From positions 5,625,001-5,689,000 of the forward strand of contig BSBN01000445.1 in NCBI GenBank assembly GCA_027924645.1: 64,000 nucleotides of DNA, in the 5' to 3' direction. Of this stretch, positions 34,463-45,252 are shown piece by piece. The translations under genes were made by a program, and so were the position numbers. Numbering within the stretch: the first letter of the stretch is position 1; each line of letters opens with the position of its first letter. The notes beneath the pieces are model-generated. The model was not told where the DNA came from and made no database searches. It worked only from the letters and a program-made list of their open reading frames with translations. This DNA is from Cunninghamia lanceolata (taxonomy: Eukaryota; Streptophyta; Pinopsida; Cupressales; Cupressaceae).

Positions 34463-35983
34463 CGAACTACGAAAAACTTTTCTACCTATCCCTAGGAACC
34501 CCCTCGCACTCATCTGTGTGCTCGGTGGCAATATGCAAAGGCATAGTCATGTCATCATAACCGTGATGGTGAAGGCCGTCTAGGGGATATGCGACATGAA
34601 GTGTGTCGCTTTTAGGGTTAGACCGTTTTCAAATCTGTACCCTAAGTTACCTAGGTGGAGATGATTTCGTCAGCATTGAACCCTATCTTAACTCAAATCA
34701 AAAAGTGCTAAAGCAATATGGTAAGATGGCGCGTGATTCAAGTGGAAAGATGGAGTGGAATAAATAAAACATCGCATCAAGGAAACCTAGGAATCTAGCA
34801 AAATTCTGGTAGCATAACGCGTTTTTGATAAACGCAAATTAAAATTTAAAAATAAATCACCCTTAGGAAATTAAGTAAAAATTAATAATAAAATTAAATC
34901 AAATTAAAGAAGAATTTCAGAAATGAATTAAAATGAATTAATAAAATAAAGTTAAACGACAAGACGTCAATGAGTCCAAGAAGAAAAATTGAGTTCATTA
35001 TTAAATACAATTTGGTAATTATATTTAATAACTGACTCAAAATTTAATAGAGGGAGGAGGAGAGTTCAAATAACTCTTCCCGTAAAATAATAATAATAAA
35101 GGTGAAAATCAACTAGATCGACAAACAAAATCTTGATAAGGTATATTAAACTCAAGGGAAAAATTCTCCCAGTTAAAATAAAATAATCCCTCCCAAAAGT
35201 TAAATTCAATTCATAAGACAAACAAAAAAAGTCAACTTGCATCAATTAATCCATTCAAAATTAGAAATCACTTAAAGAGATTCCAAAGATAAATTAAAAC
35301 AATAAAAAGGTAATGGAGGTTTAAAATAAGAATAAAATAAAACCTCACCAACAAAATGAGAAAAGCCCTAATGAATTTAAATTGTATTTGTTTATTCCTT
35401 TGCCCTAATTCCTCTTTTCTAATCTTTCTCAGTGCCCTAATCTCTATTAAAATAAAAATATGGTTTAACCAAAAGAAAAAGGCTCTAAGTTTAAAATTCT
35501 ATTATTTTCTATTTTCTAAGATGCCCTATTGCCCATTAGAATAAGTCATCTCAAGGGAAAACCCTAAACTTCCTTATCCCATTATTCTTTCTTTTCTCTT
35601 GGTTTTGTTTCTCTTCTACTAATTTTGCCCTAATTGCATTTCTTCCTTCTTTGTGTTCTTTGCTTGTTTAGCCCCATGTGTTACAGTTAGGGTTTGAGGA
35701 GGCCATGAGAGGAGGCATTATTGTGAGATGAAGTTATGCTGCAGGGTTGAATGTGAGAGAACCGACGGTGGCGGCGGTGGCAGAAACAGGGCTGAGAGAG
35801 GGTGATGGTGGTGGCCGACCTGGCGACGTACTGTAAGGAGGCAGAATCCCATGGGGAGGGGTGGTGATAGGAGTGGAGCAGAGGGTGGAAAGGGCCGTGA
35901 CGGGCAACGGAGATTGTGGCTGTGGGTGGCAGGGTCGTAGGCTCCAGTGGCGAGGCTGTGCGCAGGGAGGAGTATGGGGTTTG

Positions 35984-36098
35984 GGGGTGTGGGGGAGGCG
36001 GTGTCTCCACCCACACCCGCAGGTGTGGGTGGAGGCACCACCTCCCCCACACCCCTCTGTTGTTAATATACAAAGGACTGTGGGTAGCGCCCACAGTC
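35984..36098. repeat. 72-bp near-perfect palindrome and a second stem, followed by T runs
   Basis: The arms 35984-36017 and 36022-36055 are 34 bases each with two mismatches, loop CGCA. Immediately right, GACTGTGGG (36076-36084) and CCCACAGTC (36090-36098) form a perfect 9-bp stem with loop TAGCG. T-rich runs follow. Confidence 0.9.
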
Positions 36099-36213
36099 TG
36101 TTTTTTTTGTATTTTTTTTTGTTTATTTTCTTTTTAAAAAAAAAACTTTGCCCCCCCCAAAAAAATAGTCCTTAAATCTCTGCAGTATAATTTTCTTTAA
36201 TATACAGTTTCGT

Positions 36214-36440
36214 TTTATACATATATTTAATATATATATATATTTATATATATTTATATATTTATATATATTTATATATGTATGTTTATATATATATTTA
36301 TATATGTATTTATATATATATTTATATATTCATAGAGTATACCCCCAGTCTAATACATGTCACAGTGTATGTATTTACCCCTGTATTTATTCTATATATA
36401 TATATTTTTTAAGTACACCTATAAATATACAGATTTATAT
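36214..36440. repeat. TA-rich microsatellite-like tract
   Basis: Irregular repeats of TATATATTTA and TATATGTAT. Low complexity, no coding sequence. Confidence 0.9.
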
Positions 36441-37356
36441 ATAAATAAGTATATTTATATACCATAATCTAATCAGCAAAATAGAATTTTTTGTATATTT
36501 TTTTTTTCAGTGTGCAACATTTATACAGTAAGGTTATAAAATTAAGAACAACAAACTATTCCTTAAAATGGCATGACAACACAGTATATATATATTTTTT
36601 CTTTTTTCTTTTTAAAAGGCTCATGGCACTTATTTCTTCAATAATGATTTAAACAGAATACTAAGTTGTATATTATAACATAAATAAACTAATAGTCACT
36701 TTCTTTCTCTTTTTCTCTTATATAAATATATATAAACATAATGTGTTATATTCTTTTGTTGTTCAAGTAAAACAGAAAACAACTATTCCTATAAATTTTC
36801 TAAGAGTTCTTTCCTCCTAATAGCTACTATTAAGGTCACATTTTCAAATTAATAAAAATAAGGAAACTAGAATTTATAGCCTCTCTTTCTTGAATGCAAT
36901 AAAACATAAACATCGACTTATGTATTATCTTTTTTTTTGAAAGCATTATACAAACTAGTGAATGCATTTCTTTCTTTCACCTACAATAAGTTCTAACATC
37001 AGCATTTTAACTCATGCATATTTCCTTTTTGAGAGGGCAAAGACAGAAAAATATTTGTATTCACATGCCTTTTCAACACAATGCTAGCTTCATAATAAAG
37101 GGAATAAACTATTTTAAATTCGATAACATAAAGTTTACATTGGATAATCAATCACAGCCAACTACATGGCAAATAACTTAGTAGCTTCTTACAAAAAAAT
37201 ATAATACAACAAGGCCACAACGGCCATGGCTCCAACAGCCAATAAAACTACCACTAAAACCACACAAGAAGGACTTTCATCCACCTCATTTCTCCACTCT
37301 AATCCTGCAATAAACACAACAACAAGAACAACAAAACCAGCCACTTCGAAAGCTCT

Positions 37357-37402
37357 CCTCCCTACCGTAGACCCACAAGTGGGCACCCCCGAGCTAGGGA
37401 GG
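37357..37402. repeat. Nested hairpin in E
   Basis: Outer arms CCTCCCTA/TAGGGAGG (37357-37364, 37395-37402) with an inner CCCAC-AA-GTGGG stem. Another stem with loop GAAA (CAACTCAT/ATGAGTTG) lies at 37485-37504. Confidence 0.8.
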
Positions 37403-38012
37403 TAGGGATTCACACAGGTATAACAATCCACAACCAAATATCAAACACCACAACACAAACAACCCATAGGTTTAACACAAAACTCAACTCATGAAAATGA
37501 GTTGTTGAGGGTAGGGAATGGACCCCTCAACTTCAAAGGGCTTCCAAATGATAAAATGTCAAGCTCATGGCCTCAAGCCAAAATCTCCAAAACACCACTC
37601 TCCATAAAAATCACAATAATCTCCATGGCACTCTTGCCATTCAATAAACTTCTCCACAAATAAAAGCCCTCAAGGCATAAATACATAATGTGGGAGAGAC
37701 CTCAAGGAGGTTCCTTTCCCCTACCCAAACAAGTTGAGCATTACCTCCATTGGAGGTGCTCTCACCATAACTCCCATCCCAACAAAAGCAATGCAAACAA
37801 CAAAACAACCAAAAAAAATTATAACACAATACATTAAATAGCAAGGGTGAGAAAACAAGTTTAAGGGGCTTACCTTCAAAGCCCTATAATGGAAGCACAT
37901 TTGGTGAAGAGCTCCAAGCCTTCCCAAGCCTTCCAATCCTTCAAGAAAATCCTCTAACTCTCCCAAACTCCTCCAAAATAGCAAGAAAAATTAAAATTGC
38001 AAGAACCCCACA

Positions 38013-38547
38013 CTCCTCAACAAGAGGAGATAATATAGGCCAGCAATTTGGCCTTGAGGAATGAGAAGGTGACACGTGTCACCTTCTCCTTCTTCCTCCC
38101 ATGCCACTTGCAAGGGAGAGGAAGTGTGAGGATGACAAGTGTCATCCTCCCATTACCTCTCAATCCTCACCTTATCCACTTGTGCTCTCACACGTGTGAG
38201 AGGACAAGTGGTGAGGTGGCAATCCCACTCACACCTTCAAGAGGATAAGGGATGCCATATGGCATCCTCTTATTCTCTCAAGGAGCCATCTTCCTCCAAG
38301 ATGCTCTCACACATGTGTGAGAGTCTTGGGGGAAGCTCCCACACACTTGGGAGTCTTGGAGACCTCCCAAGTCTTCCTTGGGAAAGGATTCCTAAACTTT
38401 GGGAAGGGAGATGAGTCTTTCCCAAGGCATGACTCATCTCCCACTTCCCTTATTTCAAATTTTCGTCACTTTTACTAAACCATGGTTTAGAGTGACCAAA
38501 CGTGAGTCAAAACTAGGGTTAAGTAGTCCAAGTTGACCCTAGACTCA
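38013..38547. repeat. Array of about ten adjacent palindromes in E
   Basis: Consecutive inverted repeats: 38013-38029 (6-bp arms), 38037-38054, 38063-38088 (perfect 26-bp palindrome around ACGT), 38128-38149 (10-bp arms), 38176-38211 (36-bp with one mismatched pair, core CACACGTGTG), 38250-38267 (perfect 18-bp), 38296-38329 (core CTCACACATGTGTGAG), 38346-38371, 38406-38442 (12-bp arms GGGAGATGAGTC), 38465-38496 (core CTAAACCATGGTTTAG) and 38503-38547 (TGAGT, CTAGGGT arms). The stems differ in sequence, so this is not one duplicated unit. Confidence 0.9.
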
Positions 38548-39253
38548 TGGGTGACCACCTAGGGTAACTTTTGGGACACTAGGGTTCACAAAGGGGGTTA
38601 AAAATCCACATTTAAATGGCCTCAACAAAACAAAATAAATACCAAGTGGTGTAAATCAAGTAAAATTTATACAACACTTATTATTAATCAATTTAAACAA
38701 AAAGGGTACTAAGGCCAAAATAATAAAATTAAATCAAGCACTTAAATCAACATTCAAAATCCAACGTGATCCTTATCCCTCTTGGGAATGGATCAGTTTT
38801 ACAGGGGATAACATAGTGTGAATTCTACCTCCAATTTCCCATGGCTAGGGAATGTAAAAACCTACACATCTCAATCAAGTGTCAATCATATCATGAAAAT
38901 TCATAGCCGAAGCAACTGGAATTAAATTCACGCAATCGAATACAACAATAATCATCAATACATAATTCCAAATTAAACTACATTTTCAATCACATGTCAA
39001 ATAGTCCACATCACATAAATAACTAGAATCTCATCACAAGCATCATCAAATATGTATCTCGTATATCGAATCACAAAATAGCATCAATATGATCAAATCG
39101 AATCACATATGTCTAATCAATGTCCTATCATAATCAGAAGATAAAAATCAAGTCTGCATAATGAAACATAGTCACTAAAAGTCTGATAATGTCATCAACT
39201 AAAATGCATAATGATCAAAATAAGGGAGGTAAAATAATCGGCCTCACATGTAT

Positions 39254-40012
39254 AAAACATTGTTGCTTGACTCGGCGCTAAATCTCACCTTCTCTGACTT
39301 AGGTCAGACATCTCCCAAAAGCCTGCTAAGTCGATCAATCTCAAAACTCGTGCAAAACATGATAATTGGTCTAGCACTAAAAATCACCGCTTTTGACTTG
39401 CACTGCAAATCCAACTAACCGACCTTTGAGACTTATTTGAGTCAATCACATCCAAATTCCTCGCAAGCTCAGATGTTTCTAAAATCTGCACCAAACACCA
39501 TAACGACTAAGTGACCAAGTAGCATTATACCTTTAGGTCGGATGACCTCAAATCTCCTGCAAGGTCGGATGACCTTCAAATCCGTGCTTTGCTCCTCACA
39601 GGTCGGACGACCTCTAAATCAACGCAAATCAACCAAAGTAGCTATTTTTGATGAAAATCCCAAGGATAAGATTTTTGTCTAATTGAAATGAATACTACAT
39701 TGATAGAAGTATATGGTTTTGCATCTTTTTGATTCAAATTGTGGAGTATTTGAGCATTTATTGCATGGGTTAATATGAATTGTTGTGTTTTTATCATTTC
39801 ATCATGTAATAGATACAGTAGTTAGTGAATTGTCAGATTTGTGCATTTCATAAGATAAGCATTTGTGACTTAGCTGGATAGATTTTGATCTTATTTAGTA
39901 TAACATGAGTTAGTGATATGGCAATTAACATGGTGAACATGCATTCAAAACTTAGAAATTGGGAAACCATTTAAAAGCATCAAGACTTATGAGGTCTAGT
40001 CATGCAGGTAAA
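39254..40012 (+). repeat. C 3' LTR U3 with GGTCGGAYGACC repeats
   Basis: Three imperfect units lie at 39535-39622, each with a self-complementary core (GGTCGGATGACC, GGTCGGATGACC, GGTCGGACGACC) followed by TYMAAATC. The 5' LTR keeps two weaker copies near 13105 and 13137. The rest is non-coding up to the ORF X start. Confidence 0.7.
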
Positions 40013-43000
40013 ATGACTACAAGAGCCCAAGCCATGAAGTATGAACTCAAGGGCATTCCTCCTGAAACAAAAATCACCTTTGGATGGAAAAACATAGGAG
40101 ACACTAATCTAGGTCACATCAACTTAGATGACTTCAGGACCTCGATATTTAAACCCAATGCAACTCCAAGGGCTAAGAAAGTAAAAGATAGTAGGACTGC
40201 AGAGGCTTCTGCCTTCCCTACTTCAACTCAATGTGCAGAGTTAATAGTAGCATGTGCTGATAGATATGACATAATGACTAGGACCATACAAACTCCCAAT
40301 GGAGATATGCTAGCAGATCTAAGTCCACCATCCTTAGCAGAAATCTTTGGTATTCCAGGGTACCCAGTAATGACTATGCGAGATAAAATAGGTGTAGAGG
40401 CAACATATAAGAAGGATATAGATAAATGTAAGAAGCATATCAATGAACAATGGATGAAGAGAAAAACATCTCCTATCATCAAACTCCCTCAAACTTTACA
40501 CAGAAGTGACTTCCATGATGAAATAGGAGATTTGGTGACCCTCATCAGTAGGATATATGGTCTACCTACTGCATCCACTTTTGAAGGGTGGATGTTCCTA
40601 ATGATTGAAGAGATAATTACTAAAGGAACCAAATTCCACTAGGCTCAAGTATTGAGTGACAACATGCATGAGGCATTCAACAATTTCAGAGATAAACAAA
40701 TATTTAGATGGACCTCCTATGTTGTATACTCATTGGTAAGAAAAAATAAATATACTAGGTTGTCAAAAGTAGGATAAGTTGGAATTGATGAACAACAACA
40801 AATCAAAGTTTATGAATGCTACACTCAGCTAGCACTGTCCCAATCTCTCATCCATTACAAAAGGGTGAATGATGCCTTTACAATGTATATTACTAGGTTG
40901 CTACAAGGAACTACAGCCCTGAGGATATCCACTGAGGCAACGAATGAGGTCATGAAGTATGGGAGATGGTATATACAGTTGTAGAAATTCACTTATTTAA
41001 GGATCCAAGACTTCATTGGAATGCCATATAGACTACCCCGTTATCCCACAGACAATGTAGTTCTTTTGGAGCTATTGAGGCAATTGATTATCTATGCAGA
41101 GAAATTGAAAAACCTTCATAGAATAAATGTCAAGTTTCCTATCTTGTTAGGTGGAGGTAACTATGCTTGTGTCTCCCTAGGGGCAGCAGAACATTTAGAC
41201 ACAGAACTCTAGTTGCTCAACCTCCATTTTCATACAAAGAGAAACCATTTTGATCCACAAAGAGTAATGCAGAGGTATGTATGCAAGAGGTTACTCCACA
41301 AAATGCACCTGGAAGATTTTTGGGCCAATTGTGTAGATGATTATGAGGTATTGGAGAGGGCCCACTCAAGATTGTCCTTGGGGTTTATAAGGAAGTTTTG
41401 TATTATAGATGTCCCTGATCAGCTTGTTGATGATGATAATGTAGTGCAAAAAGGATCTTGAGAAGCCTAGTATCTCCAACCAGTCCCACTACCAAATTGG
41501 GCCAATACAGAGGAAATTTCCTTAGATGAAGTGATGAAAGAATCAATAAGATTAAGCAAGTCATGGTTAAGAAATCAAGTTGCTATACTGGAGAGACAAG
41601 GAGTGCAACTCACATACACAACACTTGAAGATGAAAAGGAATCTGTGGATGAAGAGGATGTACCAATAGAAGTGCCAGATGAAGTAGATCCAGCTCAAGA
41701 GTTTGCCAAGAAATCAGATAGTGAAGAATATATCCCTTTGGCAGAGAAAGGTAAAGGGAAAAAGGTAAAGAAGGCTACCCCAAAGACACAAAAGAAAGAC
41801 ATGCCTCCTACATCAAGAACAAGGGCATCTAAGAAGAGGGACATGCCTAGTGGACCAAGGGAAGGTTCGAAAACAAAAAAGGGTAAAGTAAAAACTATTG
41901 GCATAACCATAGAAACCTCTACTGCTACAACACCTGATAGAACAAGCCTGCCAGTAACTTCTTCACCCCTTACTACTCCAATTGCAAATACTACCACCCT
42001 TTCTCCTGTTATTTCAACCACTGCTTTTGCTACCATTAGTGTAATTATCCAAGAAGATTCTTCTACCTCCTCTTCACTGGTGGTTATCATCTCCACTGCC
42101 TCTTGTACATTGATGATAGATTCAAACACCCCAAGTAGCCCCACTTCCTCCATTATTGTTTCTTAATTTGCTTCCATTCTTACCATGTCCTCACCTTCCA
42201 TATATTTTGTTTCACTCTCTACCTCCTTTTTAATTCCACCTATTTCCTCTATTCTTTCATCCTCCTTCTCCTTACCTTCTCCCTCGATTACCACACTCAT
42301 TGTCATTTCCTCTAGCTTACTGACCTCTCCCATCCAACCTTCCTTGGGGTTCTCTTCATTTGCAAACTTGGCACAGGTTAGCCTATCCTCATTTGCAACA
42401 GTCCCATTATCTTCTACTCCTAGTTCCCAAGCTACAATAATACAAGATTCAACTCCTTTGGCCGTAGCATTGTTGCTAGGGATAGAAAAGGTATGTGAAG
42501 AACTAGCTCTTCAAGAGCCAGAAATTGAAAAGGATGTATTTGAAGAGCCCCTTTCTGAAGCAGTAAATGTTGAAGTGATAGAAGTATCTGATAGTCCCGC
42601 AGAGGAAAACATAACAGGAACTGTCCTGGGGGCAGCTCGAGGAGAAATATTAGAAAATTTAAAGAATCTCAGGGATGAAGAAGTAGATGTAGATAAAGAA
42701 CCTGAGAAAGAACCAAAGTTGCTTGAGGGGCCATCGAACACAGATAATGAAAATACAGACTTTCCTCAAGATTCTACCTCTACAACACCTAATTGGCTAC
42801 ACAATAGATTGGCTTATCAAGAGCCCTAGGTTGAAATTATGAAGTTGGATCTAGATGCTATTCTAGCCAAAGCCAAGAAGCCAAAGAAACTAAAAAAGGC
42901 TAAAGTACAGTCTAGAATACAAAGATGCTACAAGGTTCAGAATAGCTGAAGTACCTATCCCACCAGCTGATATGGATAAGGGACAAGTCAGAGCTGAAGA

Positions 43001-43993
43001 CTACACAATAACAACTATTGACTTGGGAATTACTACAAGAGGTTAGAGGATTGATGAATTCAAAGGCTTAGTCTCTTCCATTTTGGAACAATTGGATAAG
43101 GATGAACTTACTAAGAAGGAATTGAAGCGACAAAATGAGGAACTTAGGGCATGTCTATAGCTTCTGATGAATCCTTTGGATTCTGAGGGTGAGACAAGGT
43201 CAGTCCCAGCTCTGTTATCAAAAGATGAATTAACAAAGTTTGATGACATCAAGACAATGACTGATGGAACTCAGAAATGGTTTGACAAAATATACCAAGA
43301 AGGATGTGATGCAATCACCTTCGTAGCATAACTCCACAATTTTTTTTTAAGTTACGGGACTTATGGGAAGAATTACATGAAGAGTGTGACACTTATCATG
43401 AATATCATTCCCACATGTTTCCATGGGTACAAGCAATGAGGGATCTACCCACTGAAATACTATTGTCAGAAAATATCTTAACAAATGATAGATTGCATAA
43501 AATAGTAAAATGGTACCAGTAGATGAAGTTAAGGAAGGAAGTCTTTGATAATGTTAGAGAAGCCTATAAGGTGGCTGACAATAACATATTGTCTTTAATT
43601 TATGAAATAAATGACTCTATGAGGGATTTCTTGGCAATGAATTTTGATGATTTAGCTCCATATGATGAGCAAGGGTGTAAGGATAAGTTGCATCAAATAA
43701 TCTTTGGGGAAGCTACATCAAATGTTGTGAGTAGATTCGATAAAGTCAGTTATCTCTAGACCACTTTCATCACATTTCAGAAGAGTAGAAAAGCGATAGA
43801 GAAGATGTACATTCAGTACAGTGAAGAGATAGAAGCTTTTAGATACAGAGTAGATCATATCAAGAACCTGGACCCCATCGACATCAATCTAGCATTATCA
43901 GCTTGGTTCAACTACAGCAACAAAAAGGCACAAGAAGACAAAATAGATTTAGACAAAGAACAATAGAATATTTTTGGATATTTTGAAATGTAA
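40013..43993 (+). pseudogene. ORF X in C 3' LTR, full-length uninterrupted copy
   Basis: It starts MTTRAQAMKYELKGIPP (ATG 40013; an ATG at 39959 is not conserved in frame in the 5' LTR) and ends TAA 43991-43993, about 1,327 codons. Layout: folded N-terminal part (to about residue 480), a linker rich in Lys and Glu (GKGKKVKKATPK), a Ser/Thr/Pro-rich tract (about 41900-42400), an acidic part, a Lys-rich piece, a coiled-coil-like piece and a folded C-terminal part. TAG codons at 43044, 43158, 43520 and 43964 are shared with the 5' LTR. Others, such as 40640-40642 (Trp in the 5' copy), are private. Frameshifts lie near 42918 and 43345. The family is unknown to me; T1 ORF X is a distant relative. 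Its position is like that of an env or accessory gene, but I see no signal peptide or membrane segment. Confidence 0.72.
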
Positions 43994-44276
43994 TCCTATC
44001 ACAAAAAATGTATTTCTATATTTGGAAGGTCATGTGACACTATTTTGTCCTTATTATGTCTTGAAAATTATCTTTTCAAAATATATAGTCAAATGGGTAT
44101 TCAATTTGTCCAAGTTCAATGTATTTGGGGGTCATTTTTCATCTATTTCCTAAGAGACAAATTATAATCCAGGAATGCATTATGCTTTTAAAAATGTATT
44201 TAATGTTGTTAATCTAGGTCGTCGGTGTTGAGTTGATCTCCACTGTTCATTCAAAAACTTAGTATGGTGCCTCTCC

Positions 44277-44284
44277 TATATAAA
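44277..44284 (+). promoter_or_regulatory. C 3' LTR TATA box
   Basis: TATATAAA, identical in context to 24149-24156 in the 5' LTR. Confidence 0.75.
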
Positions 44285-45100
44285 GGGCTACCATTTCTCT
44301 CATTTGTAAGACTCTTGGTGTCGAATTGTTGATGCTCTGCCATTTGAGATTAATACAAAGCAAGTTTCTGTAGTGATTCTGAGAATTTGTTCACTTGTGT
44401 TATCTATTTGGTTTCATGGTTTTCTTCAAGATCTACATTAGTTAGATTGTGCTTTTACAATGCTGTTGATTTGTTAAAGGTATTTGATGAATGTTCTAAG
44501 TCCATACTTTTAGTTGTTTGTTGACTGTAAGTGGCTGTGAAAAGTTAGTTTGGACTAATTATTTTGTTTTGATTTCAGTTGCATTACAATAGTTAAATCA
44601 CGCCAAAACTGGGTATTTAATGAATGCATGCAATCTAAAAATATTAAGAATCCATAGAAGATAGCATCATTTTCTATAGTGCTATAGCAATCAGTTAGCT
44701 TGGTTACTCAGAAAATTGGTTAAAATTCAAGAACATTTATCTACCATAAACAAACTGTGTATTGTGAATGTCACTTAGGAACTTTCTAAACCCTACTCCT
44801 TTTGTATTTTCTTTTTTAATCAAACTGTTAGTTTAGGTTTTCAACAGCATTCTATATTGTCATATCAGTTGAAATTATAAGGGTTTGTATGAATTGTTGT
44901 CCTAATCTGTCCAATCTATCAAACTTCATGTAAGACCCCTTGTAGGAACAGCTAGTACATTCCAACTAAGAAATTCCAAGCATGCTAAGACCTAGTTGTA
45001 TTATCCTTGGAGTAGTCTTACCTAGGGTAGGATACTTTCCAAGAGAGGTGTGATCCAACAATCATACCTGCATTGTTGTGTGATAAAACCACCATCAACA
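44285..45100 (+). repeat. C 3' LTR R-U5 part
   Basis: Non-coding, homologous to 24157-24973, ending CCATCAACA at the junction with the LINE. Confidence 0.75.
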
Positions 45101-45252
45101 GACTCCTAATTGGAATCTTAGGAGATGGTTAACCCCCATCAACAAAATCCTAGTGGAGCTAGACTCCTTCAATGTTTCCCATATTTATCGCAAAGGTAAT
45201 GGGCTGGCAGATGACTTGGCTAAAAAGGCCTCACTGGTAGGTTCCTCTTGAG
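45101..45252 (+). pseudogene. LINE RNase H domain, C-terminal half
   Basis: The sequence gives NWNLRRWLTPINKILVEL, then FNVSHIYRKGNGLADDLAKKA with the fourth catalytic Asp (GLADDLAK), and a stop at 45250-45252. Joining it to 12481 after removing five bases as a target duplication gives one continuous frame, so the two halves are one domain split by element C. Stop position and ending match the natural C-terminus of plant LINE ORF2. Confidence 0.85.

Larger units (their letters stand above)
34386..39248 (-). mobile_element. Insertion E: hairpin-rich LTR-type element or solo LTR in C 3' LTR
   Basis: The empty site is known from the 5' LTR (near 12812-12820). The insertion is TGTCATGCC...GGCCTCACA, 4,863 bp, flanked by CATAT and TGTAT, which I read as a diverged 5-bp duplication. 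TG/CA ends fit an LTR element. No internal LTR pair was found, so a solo LTR is likely. Read on the minus strand it starts TGTGAGGCC and ends GGCATGACA. No protein domain is recognisable, although a GC-rich genic-looking stretch lies at 35690-36060. It is notable for long palindromes at both ends and in the middle. Confidence 0.6.
12482..45100 (+). mobile_element. Element C: Ty3/gypsy Tat-like retrotransposon with giant ORF-bearing LTRs
   Basis: Two long direct copies (12482-24973 and 33015-45100) start TGTTGTGCC and end CATCAACA. They enclose gag, an extra RNase H, RT, RNase H and integrase on the same strand. A PBS-like TGGCGC lies 5 bp after the first copy. Outside the two ends lie the two halves of one LINE RNase H domain. 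Taking a 5-bp target duplication restores the LINE frame, though the two 5-mers have diverged (GAGAT left, GACTC right). Nested insertions in it are copia, a solo LTR in pol, and element E. Without those it would be about 20 kb. Confidence 0.85.
33015..45100 (+). repeat. Element C 3' LTR (about 7.2 kb without insertion E)
   Basis: It starts TGTTGTGCCTCAC and ends CCATCAACA, as the 5' LTR does. Without 34386-39253 it is 7,218 bp. The 5' LTR plus its 1,034-bp deletion gives 7,190, so the two agree in length. It contains U3 repeats, a full-length ORF X (40013-43993), the TATA box (44277-44284) and R-U5. Confidence 0.85.

Noticed and set aside
36076..36120. Bacterial-type terminator (stem plus T run)
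   Set aside because: The context is plant retrotransposon DNA; treated only as a hairpin.
35687..36175. Pro- and Gly-rich open frames on both strands in E
   Set aside because: They come from the long GC-rich palindrome and lack any known domain or conserved start.
36214..36440. Origin of replication or scaffold site in the TA tract
   Set aside because: Simple low-complexity sequence; nothing beyond AT content supports it.
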